Origin: Spirulina sp. CCY15215
GTDB lineage: Bacteria > Cyanobacteriota > Cyanobacteriia > Cyanobacteriales > Spirulinaceae
Length of the DNA: 39,389 nucleotides
Direction: 5' to 3'
Assembly (NCBI RefSeq): GCF_016888125.1
Contig: NZ_JACSWA010000446.1
Coordinates: forward strand, 1 to 39,389
Under the pieces are notes generated by a model that was not told the origin of the DNA, made no database searches, and was given only the letters and a program-made list of their open reading frames with translations. Positions 34,034-39,389 of this stretch are shown here, piece after piece (within the stretch, counting starts at the first letter, position 1; every line of letters begins with the position of its first letter). A program made the translations under genes and the position numbers.

Positions 34034-34034
34034 A

Positions 34035-34313
34035 GTGTTAATTATTGATTTCGATCGCCGTGAAGATCGATTGAGTTATGTCCGAGAACAAATTCCAGAG
34101 GATATCAAAGATCGAGTGTTTATTTTAGGAGTACAGTCTAATCCGGAGAGTTTAAAAAGAGATATCCAAAAGAAAAATTATGAGATTGGAGATGCACTCG
34201 CGCAGGACTGTTCCGACCAAACCAATGAATTATGGGGACACGAACTACTCGAACACAATCAACCCGAACTCGATCGCCTGATTCTATCGGTTAAGCCTTT
34301 TCTGTTTGTATAG
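34035..34313 (+). CDS. Small partner protein of the AAA ATPase
   Basis: The 92-residue protein begins at GTG 34035, the only start in frame: LIIDFDRREDRLSYVREQI, then IKDRVFILGVQSNPESLKRD, IGDALAQDCSDQTNELWGHE, LLEHNQPELDRL and a hydrophobic end. The DFD near the start and the strand-helix pattern could be a shrunken TOPRIM-like domain, but no catalytic Glu precedes it, so this is a guess. I believe small proteins of this kind follow AAA ATPases in other genomes. It directly follows the ATPase gene and is surely in its operon. Confidence 0.65.
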   Translation: MLIIDFDRREDRLSYVREQIPEDIKDRVFILGVQSNPESLKRDIQKKNYEIGDALAQDCSDQTNELWGHELLEHNQPELDRLILSVKPFLFV

Positions 34314-34466
34314 TTTAACATAATGGATAGCGATTCATCGTTGTTTGAGGCGATCGCGCCTTCTCATTAGCTTTGAGAATTAAATCCGGCGATCGCTGGA
34401 ATTTGCCATAGGATCAAATTAGCCGATCCGGTGGAAACATTTCCAATCACTAGGACTCTCAGAAGT

Positions 34467-35093
34467 ATGGCCTATAGTGACTTTACACTGAAAAAGATTA
34501 AATCTGATTTCAGCCTGCAAATTGTTGAAAATAGATCGCTATTTTCCTCGATATCACCTCTAGAAATTAGCGATTACTTAAGCCAAACATTAAAACGTAA
34601 TGTTCCTCTAGCACTTTCGATTAATACAGAAAAAGCGCGATCTGAGTTAATAATTATTAATATTCTTCTTGAAGTCAAAGAGCAACTTTTAGAGAAAGTT
34701 AGTCTATTTTCGGGAATTGATTTTAATGTTGATAAAGATCGAGGTCTAGTGGGGTTTTGCGATTATATAATTAGTGGATCGTCAGAACAGTTTTATTTAG
34801 ATAAACCCGTAATTACGATTGTGGAAGCTAAGAATGAAAATATCGTTTCAGGTCTGGGTCAGTGCATTGCTGAAATGTATGCAGCTAATCTTTTTAATGA
34901 ACGGGAAAATATTCACTTGTCTGTTATGTATGGTGCAGTGACAACAGGAGATGAATGGAAATTTTTAAAACTCGTAGATCAGACTGTATCTATCGATCTT
35001 GACTCATATTATATTAGCAATATTGATAAAATTATTGGTATTCTCGTACAAATGGCAAAACGAGAAACTAACATTACAGAAGCGAGTTCATAA
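34467..35093 (+). CDS. PD-(D/E)XK nuclease-like protein
   Basis: The 208-residue protein has the motifs of a restriction-endonuclease-like core in order: a Glu in the helix EKARSELIIINILLEVKEQL, Asp in LVGFCDYIIS, the E-x-K of ITIVEAKNENI and the Gln helix LGQCIAEMYAANLF. A strand IHLSVMYGAVTTGDEWKFLK closes the core. This set supports catalytic competence. The substrate is unknown. ATG 34467 starts the conserved part; METFPITRTLRS upstream is probably not translated. It lies 150 bases after the ATPase operon on the same strand, so a functional link is possible but not proven. Confidence 0.78.
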   Translation: MAYSDFTLKKIKSDFSLQIVENRSLFSSISPLEISDYLSQTLKRNVPLALSINTEKARSELIIINILLEVKEQLLEKVSLFSGIDFNVDKDRGLVGFCDYIISGSSEQFYLDKPVITIVEAKNENIVSGLGQCIAEMYAANLFNERENIHLSVMYGAVTTGDEWKFLKLVDQTVSIDLDSYYISNIDKIIGILVQMAKRETNITEASS

Positions 35094-35114
35094 AGAATAT
35101 CTCTAGTAAAATCC

Positions 35115-36107
35115 CTAATCATGCTCGCTACCATCTGGCATAATTGCACCCTTCCATTCTACCCAAGTTAGAATGGCCGAACTTAACTCTGCTCGGGATA
35201 AATTGGCATCTGTTAAATTAACTCCCGTCATATTTGTTCTAGCACAATATGCTTCAATTAAATCGGCTTTGCTTAAATCAGAATTGCGTAAATTAGCTCG
35301 ACTCAAATCGGCTCGATTCAAACGAGCTTCACTCAAATTAGACTGACTTAGTTCTGTTTTATCTAATTTGGCATCTGGCATCACTGCACCTTGTAAATTC
35401 ACTTTTGTTAAATTTGCTCCGCTTAAAATAACCCGCTCCATTTTGGCATTTTTGAGGATAGATTCTGCCAAATTTGCCCCTTTTAAATTGGCTTCTGTCA
35501 AATAGGCACCACTCAAATCTGCACCGCTTAAATTAGCACCACGTAAGTCTGCTCCACGAAAATTAACCTCCCGTAAATTGGCACCACTCATATCGACTTT
35601 CGATAAATCTGCACCCTTTAAATCTGCTCCTTGTAAATCTACTCCACAAAGAATTGCTCCGATTAAATTGGCTGTATAAATGCGCTTTTCTTCTCGTAAA
35701 TTTGCCCCTCGCAAACAGGCTCCTGTCAAATTAGCTCCACTTAGATTGCTCCCTCTTAAATCTGCTTCAATTAAGTTTGCATCTAATAGGGTTGCGAGAG
35801 TCATATCCGCACTGCGTAAATTAGCACCTTGTAAACTCGCACCATGTAGATCGGCATTATGTAAATCTACACCTGTCATTGATGCTTGATTCAAATTAGT
35901 GCCGCTTAATTTGGCATCTCTTAAATTTGCCTTATTCAGTTGAGCGCGACTCAAATAGGAAAAAATCAATGTTGCACCGTGTAGATCGGCATTCCTAAGA
36001 TCGATGCCAATGAGATCGGCATTGAGAAGATTTATGCCACTTAAATTAACACCTTGAAATTTATTTTCTCCCGTTTCATAGCGTCTTATCAGTTCTTGAG
36101 CATCCAT
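35115..36107 (-). CDS. Pentapeptide repeat protein
   Basis: The 330-residue protein consists almost wholly of A(D/N)LxX pentapeptides (for example NADLHGATL, SGANLTGACLRGANL, RGADLRGANLSGADLSGAYL) after a short helical lead-in MDAQELIRRYETGENKF. It would fold as a right-handed quadrilateral beta-helix. One break (REEKRIYTANLIG, about residue 140) interrupts the coil. No enzymatic domain, signal peptide or membrane span is seen. These proteins are abundant in cyanobacteria and mostly of unknown role. It lies 54 bases downstream of, and on the same strand as, the three-copy domain protein, so the two may be linked. Confidence 0.95.
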   Translation of the reverse strand: MDAQELIRRYETGENKFQGVNLSGINLLNADLIGIDLRNADLHGATLIFSYLSRAQLNKANLRDAKLSGTNLNQASMTGVDLHNADLHGASLQGANLRSADMTLATLLDANLIEADLRGSNLSGANLTGACLRGANLREEKRIYTANLIGAILCGVDLQGADLKGADLSKVDMSGANLREVNFRGADLRGANLSGADLSGAYLTEANLKGANLAESILKNAKMERVILSGANLTKVNLQGAVMPDAKLDKTELSQSNLSEARLNRADLSRANLRNSDLSKADLIEAYCARTNMTGVNLTDANLSRAELSSAILTWVEWKGAIMPDGSEHD

Positions 36108-36161
36108 TGTTTATGTTCCTAATTGAATTTAGATGTGAGTAAAATTTTTTCCTGTCTTTTT

Positions 36162-37466
36162 TTAAGGATAATAAGGTTTCATTGCTTGCACGATCGCTTC
36201 TGCAGCTTGGTTATTTTCATCCGGTGATGCTAAACTATTTGCTGTGTCATAAAGTGGTTTTTCTAAAGCAGTTATATTGGGATAATTTTCGTACAAATTC
36301 TGTAATAATTCATCAAAAGAAAGCGTTCGTAAACTCGACCACTCCTGACTGGTAATTTCAAATTTATGATGTAGGGTTGAGAATGCCAAAATTTTTGCTC
36401 GCAAGGGATTAGAATATTTCATGACTTCTAAGCGAACTTCAAAGGGATCGTAATCTCGTATCGTTGATATCGTTGTTGTTTCTTTCGTTTTTGTTGTCAA
36501 TTTGCCCTCGAAATCAGTATCGGGACTAGGAGTATAATTAGTGGTATCATCTCCTGCTTGTTGAGATTCCCATTCGATTTCAGGTTGATGGGATATTGTG
36601 ACAAATGAAATATCATTAGATATCTCATTAGATATCTCATTGCGATCAAATTGATCTCCGGAAGAAGAATAAGCGGCAACTGCGGCAAAAGCACTATTTT
36701 CTTCTGCAAAAGCGCTGGCTTCTTCTAAACTATGATTCGCAAAATGAGTCCCCATTGTAATCCCATCTTGACTATTCGGAGTGCTGATTTGAATGGAGAG
36801 GGAAATCCCACCTTCAGAATGTGGATAAAGTGGAGCGAGGCGATCTAGAATTAAGTTTCCTATTTTAGCATATTCTTGTTTTCGATTCAGATTTTCAATA
36901 ATTCCTTCTAATTCTAATCTCAACTCATTTAAAGTAAGATATTTCTGCTGAATTGTTTCTAAAATTTGCTGTAAATTCAAACTTAGGAGGGTTTGCGGAT
37001 TGTTTTCCCACTGGCTATAACAGGTACAAAATAATAATTTTCTGATGCGTAGCTTTTCTTCAGAATGTTCTAATTCTCGAATAATTTCGGGTAAAGGAGA
37101 AGTTAGATTTGTAAAAGGGGCAAATTGAGTAGTATCCTCAATTGTGGCAAATTTTGTCATCTCATCTTCTGAATCTTCGTAAAGCTGATCCAATTGAGTG
37201 ACAATCGTATTAGCAACGGCAGAATATTCTGCTTTTCTGTTTAATTTTTGCACAATTTTGTAAAGAGATGCAGTTAATTTTTCAGCCGTGGTATTATTTT
37301 GATAAAGTTCCAGAAGTAGATCGGGCAAACTAAAACTTAAGAGAATACCTTTATCGTTTTCCCAACGATTTTTACAGGCACAAAAAATTAATTTCCGAAT
37401 TCTGACGCGATCGCTGTCTTTGTCTAAGGCATTGGCAATTTCATCCAGTAAAACTAAAACCGACAT
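36162..37466 (-). CDS. Protein with three copies of an unnamed helical domain
   Basis: The 434-residue protein carries an internal triplication of about 90 residues. Copy 1 (about 20-105) has RIRKLIFCACKNRWENDKGI and QKLNRKAEYSAVANTIVTQL. Copy 2 (about 137-222) has RIRKLLFCTCYSQWENNPQT and ENLNRKQEYAKIGNLILDRL. Copy 3 at the C-terminus (about 342-434) is more divergent (LRAKILAFSTLHHKFEITSQ, ANSLASPDENNQAAEAIVQA). Copies 2 and 3 are joined by an acidic linker that contains a small direct repeat, NEISNEISNDIS, from 12-base DNA repeats. I know no name for the domain. Start is ATG 37466. It precedes the pentapeptide protein on the same strand. Confidence 0.75.
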   Translation of the reverse strand: MSVLVLLDEIANALDKDSDRVRIRKLIFCACKNRWENDKGILLSFSLPDLLLELYQNNTTAEKLTASLYKIVQKLNRKAEYSAVANTIVTQLDQLYEDSEDEMTKFATIEDTTQFAPFTNLTSPLPEIIRELEHSEEKLRIRKLLFCTCYSQWENNPQTLLSLNLQQILETIQQKYLTLNELRLELEGIIENLNRKQEYAKIGNLILDRLAPLYPHSEGGISLSIQISTPNSQDGITMGTHFANHSLEEASAFAEENSAFAAVAAYSSSGDQFDRNEISNEISNDISFVTISHQPEIEWESQQAGDDTTNYTPSPDTDFEGKLTTKTKETTTISTIRDYDPFEVRLEVMKYSNPLRAKILAFSTLHHKFEITSQEWSSLRTLSFDELLQNLYENYPNITALEKPLYDTANSLASPDENNQAAEAIVQAMKPYYP

Positions 37467-37677
37467 TGCATTTTTCCTCAATAGATACACCTGATTTTGA
37501 CATTCTCCCCCAGCAAACGCAAGTTGTTTGAGGAATAATAATCTAAATTGTAACGGTATTATTGCGGGAAATTACGCACCTCCAGCACTGAATGCAAAAA
37601 GAGTTGGCGATCGCGCTCCAACTCTGTTAACACTAAACGATATGGGGAAAAATCACCGTTGTGTCCCTGGCTCGTTT

Positions 37678-37986
37678 TCATTCCTCGACTGTCACAGCAT
37701 CCACATTAACAACGTTTGCGGCTTCTGTTGGGCGATCGCTAGTCTCTGTCTCGGTTTCCTTTTTCCCTTTGTTAGCAAACTCGATCAGCATTTGTGAGAC
37801 TTCTGATACCAAGAGACTCATAATAATTCCATCATCGATCCAGCCAACAATGGGGATAAAATCTGGGGCAATATCCAAGGGACTCAATAAGTAAACCAAA
37901 CTACCCAAAATCAGCCACCAACGGTATTTGGGATGGCGCAGGGTATTACGATACCAGTTATACAGGGATTTTATGGAAATGTTCAT
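37678..37986 (-). CDS. YkvA/DUF1232 family membrane protein
   Basis: The 102-residue protein has the DUF1232 signature YLLSPLDIAPDFIPIVGWID, in the first half, followed by DDGIIMSLLVSEVSQMLIEF. The N-terminus (IKSLYNWYRNTLRHPKYRWW) is basic and amphipathic. The C-terminus is an acidic, Thr/Val-rich tail after KGKKETETETSD. Function is unknown. Start is ATG 37986, one codon inside a longer TTG frame. The gap 37499-37677 shows nothing recognisable. Confidence 0.9.
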   Translation of the reverse strand: MNISIKSLYNWYRNTLRHPKYRWWLILGSLVYLLSPLDIAPDFIPIVGWIDDGIIMSLLVSEVSQMLIEFANKGKKETETETSDRPTEAANVVNVDAVTVEE

Positions 37987-38183
37987 CAAAATTTCTCAAA
38001 CTCTACTACCCATCTATATTGACAAATTTCTCGTTCATTCTCTAGGGGAGAAAACCGTTCTAAAATGGAGACAGGAAAGATAGGTAGGAAAGAGGTTTCG
38101 ATAATTCCAGATACAACAAGGTGAAACTTCCCTCCCAATTTATATTTGTTTTTCTATCCCCCATTATTCATTACCTACTTAAA

Positions 38184-38813
38184 ATGATTCGACTCCTATT
38201 AGTTGACGATCAGGGCATTATTCGCGAAGGTTTGAGTAGCTTATTACAGGCACAACCGGATTTAGAAATTGTTGGCATGGCGGAAAATGGTAAAATCGGG
38301 GTGGAAAAAGCTCTTTCTCTTCATCCCGATGTTGTCTTAATGGATGTACGAATGCCAATTATGGATGGGGTTGCTGCAACCCAAACTTTACAAGCACAAG
38401 CACCGGATATTAAAGTTCTGGTTTTAACAACTTTTGATGATGATGAATATGTTAGTAAGGCATTAAACTACGGAGCAAAAGGATATTTGTTAAAAGATAC
38501 GCCGTCGGAAGAGTTGGCTCAAGCTATTCGCTCGGTTTATCAAGGATATACCCAACTTGGTCCCGGTTTGTTGGAAAAGGCGATCGCACCTCCTCCGGCG
38601 ATCGATCTGCCCCCAGAAATCTCTCAATTAACCCCAAGAGAATTGGAAGTGCTGCACTGTTTAGGAAAGGGATATAGTAACAAGGAAATTGCGGCTACTC
38701 TCTATATTTCTGAGCGTACTGTGAAAAACTATGTGACTAATATTTTAAGTCGTTTGAATTTACGCGATCGCACTCAAGCGGCTCTGTTAGCGGCTCATCT
38801 GAAACAAGGATAA
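38184..38813 (+). CDS. NarL/FixJ-type response regulator
   Basis: The 209-residue protein has a receiver domain (IRLLLVDDQGIIREGLSSLL, phospho-Asp in PDVVLMDVRMPIMDG, Thr in VLVLTTFDDDEYV, Lys in AKGYLLKDTP) and a LuxR-type helix-turn-helix (LTPRELEVLHCLGKGYSNKE, YISERTVKNYVTNILSRLNL). All receiver residues needed for phosphorylation are in place. The partner kinase is not in the window. The frame opens at 38121, but ATG 38184 begins the receiver domain. Confidence 0.95.
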   Translation: MIRLLLVDDQGIIREGLSSLLQAQPDLEIVGMAENGKIGVEKALSLHPDVVLMDVRMPIMDGVAATQTLQAQAPDIKVLVLTTFDDDEYVSKALNYGAKGYLLKDTPSEELAQAIRSVYQGYTQLGPGLLEKAIAPPPAIDLPPEISQLTPRELEVLHCLGKGYSNKEIAATLYISERTVKNYVTNILSRLNLRDRTQAALLAAHLKQG

Positions 38814-38903
38814 CATCTCCTCGAATTTATCTCTATTTTGATGGATGGGCGATCGCGTCAACTCCTCTGTCACTCAATACTACAAAAAATTTTCCCGATA
38901 CCC

Positions 38904-38932
38904 TTGACAGTTTTGTATTATGTATGTAGTAT
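38904..38932 (+). promoter_or_regulatory. Sigma70-type promoter ahead of the tRNA cluster
   Basis: TTGACA (38904-38909) is followed after exactly 17 bases by TAGTAT (38927-38932). It lies about 105 bases before the first tRNA. An ATG at 38939 just after it opens a 17-codon frame (MARKQERKPRFIKPSEP), which may or may not be read. Confidence 0.6.
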
Positions 38933-38988
38933 ATAGACATGGCAAGAAAACAGGAACGAAAACCCAGATTTATCAAGCCATCTGAACC

Positions 38989-39021
38989 TTGACAAGTGAA
39001 TATTGTATTGCATTGTAGTAT
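38989..39021 (+). promoter_or_regulatory. Second promoter-like pair before tRNA-Asp
   Basis: A second TTGACA (38989-38994) and a second TAGTAT (39016-39021) repeat the elements of the upstream promoter, but the spacing is 21 bases, longer than optimal. The TAGTAT lies 16 bases before the tRNA 5' end. It could be a weaker or alternative promoter. Confidence 0.35.
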
Positions 39022-39037
39022 CCCTCATCAATTTTTT

Positions 39038-39110
39038 GGGATTGTGGCTTAGTGGTTAAAGCACCTGTCTGTCTAACAGGAAATCGCGGGTTCAACTCCC
39101 GTCAGTCCCG
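39038..39110 (+). tRNA. tRNA-Asp (anticodon GTC)
   Basis: The 73-nt cloverleaf has acceptor strands GGGATTG / CAGTCCC, a D-arm GCTT...AAGC, and anticodon stem CCTGT/ACAGG with loop CTGTCTA (GTC at 39071-39073). The T-arm is GCGGG-TTCAACT-CCCGT and the discriminator is G. Position 9 is G instead of the usual A. CCA is not encoded. It shares its anticodon stem start and T-arm with the two tRNAs that follow. Confidence 0.88.
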
Positions 39111-39138
39111 TTTGATGAGTGATTCTACCCTCCAACAC

Positions 39139-39210
39139 CGCAGCGTAGCTTAATGGTAAAGCGCTTGGCTCATAACCAAGTGAATACGGGTTCAACTCCC
39201 GTCGCTGCAA
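39139..39210 (+). tRNA. tRNA with CAT anticodon (Met or Ile2), atypical
   Basis: The 72-nt cloverleaf has acceptor strands CGCAGCG / CGCTGCA, in which six pairs form but pair 1-72 is C-A. The D-arm is GCTT...AAGC, and the anticodon stem CTTGG/CCAAG has loop CTCATAA (CAT at 39171-39173). The T-arm is ACGGG-TTCAACT-CCCGT and the discriminator is A. The C1-A72 mismatch is the known mark of bacterial initiator tRNA, but the three G-C pairs of an initiator anticodon stem are absent (only two). It could be an elongator Met, a lysidine-type Ile or a derived initiator tRNA. Confidence 0.85.
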
Positions 39211-39217
39211 CTATTAA

Positions 39218-39291
39218 AGTGCTGTAGGCAAATTGGTTAAGCCACCTGTCTTTCAAGTAGGCGATCGCGGGTTCAAATCCCGTCAGCACTA
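39218..39291 (+). tRNA. tRNA-Glu (anticodon TTC)
   Basis: The 74-nt cloverleaf has acceptor strands AGTGCTG / CAGCACT (seven perfect pairs) and a 3-bp D-stem GGC/GCC. The anticodon stem CCTGT/GTAGG has two G-U pairs next to the loop CTTTCAA (TTC at 39252-39254), and the T-arm is GCGGG-TTCAAAT-CCCGT. A full HIP1 palindrome (39261-39268) runs from the anticodon stem through the variable loop into the T-stem. The discriminator is A. It lies only seven bases after the preceding tRNA, so they are processed from one transcript. Confidence 0.85.
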
Positions 39292-39320
39292 TTTCATTTG
39301 AACAAAATGTCGAGCGCAGT

Positions 39321-39350
39321 CCCTACCCATAATCTTTGATTTGGGTAGGG
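39321..39350. other. Intergenic hairpin near the right edge
   Basis: CCCTACCC pairs perfectly with GGGTAGGG around a 14-base loop that itself contains an AATC-TTT-GATT mini-stem. It begins 29 bases after tRNA-Glu. No T tract follows on the plus strand, so it is not a clear terminator; it may be a repeat element or part of the array's spacer. I find no tRNA or gene in 39292-39389. Confidence 0.5.
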
Positions 39351-39389
39351 TTAGCGAGACCAACAAAGGAAATCGCGAAGCATCCGACT

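Overview
The window is a chromosomal stretch of a cyanobacterium, probably filamentous. The evidence is the very frequent GCGATCGC palindrome (HIP1), a hetZ-patU pair, photosynthetic-type NDH-1 genes (ndhF1, ndhD1), and cyanobacteria-restricted families (TIGR02652, DUF3181, CcbP-type). Heptanucleotide tandem repeats (TTGATAG, TAACTGA, TTACCCA) also fit the filamentous group. I cannot name a genus from the sequence alone.

Layout. Positions 1-1900 hold three 54-bp tandem repeats, a stand-alone DALR-domain protein and a Uma2-family protein. Positions 2100-6830 (minus strand) hold a TIGR03032-TPR-glycosyltransferase fusion and the hetZ-patU pair. Positions 6950-18730 are mostly housekeeping or conserved cyanobacterial genes: a GT-C-like membrane protein, a methyltransferase, tRNA-Arg(ACG), moaC, a 2TM protein, DUF3181, a GAF-PAS protein, a gamma-carbonic anhydrase, YbjN, a lipoate-ligase-like protein, a rhodanese, hrcA and pheS. 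Positions 18750-24400 form a mosaic accessory island: a DUF726 hydrolase, an antitoxin-like protein, and a four-gene overlapping operon. That operon is an unknown gene, a HEPN-like fusion gene, hicA and hicB. The island also holds a DUF433/DUF5615 pair, a second Uma2 gene, an eroded CcbP-like gene and two dead fragments of the operon's first two genes. Positions 24450-28310 carry a Gabija-type defence pair (gajA, an OLD-family ATPase-TOPRIM nuclease, and gajB, a UvrD-like helicase).

Positions 28900-32700 carry ndhF1-ndhD1 with a strong terminator. Positions 32900-35100 hold an AAA ATPase, a small partner gene and a PD-(D/E)XK nuclease-like protein, possibly another defence locus. Positions 35100-38810 hold a pentapeptide-repeat protein, a protein with three copies of an unnamed helical domain, a YkvA (DUF1232) protein and a NarL-type response regulator. 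The right end (38900-39290) has a sigma70-type promoter in front of three closely packed, atypical tRNA genes (Asp, CAT, Glu) that look like the start of an accessory tRNA array.

How the parts relate. The core genes carry HIP1 sites at high density. The defence and toxin-antitoxin genes (20487-22270, 24456-28311, 32924-34033) contain no perfect HIP1 site that I could find, which fits lateral acquisition. The most interesting candidates are the coupled four-gene HEPN/HicAB operon with its relics, the Gabija-like pair, the ATPase/nuclease locus, and the tRNA array with a CAT-anticodon tRNA that has an initiator-like C1-A72 mismatch.
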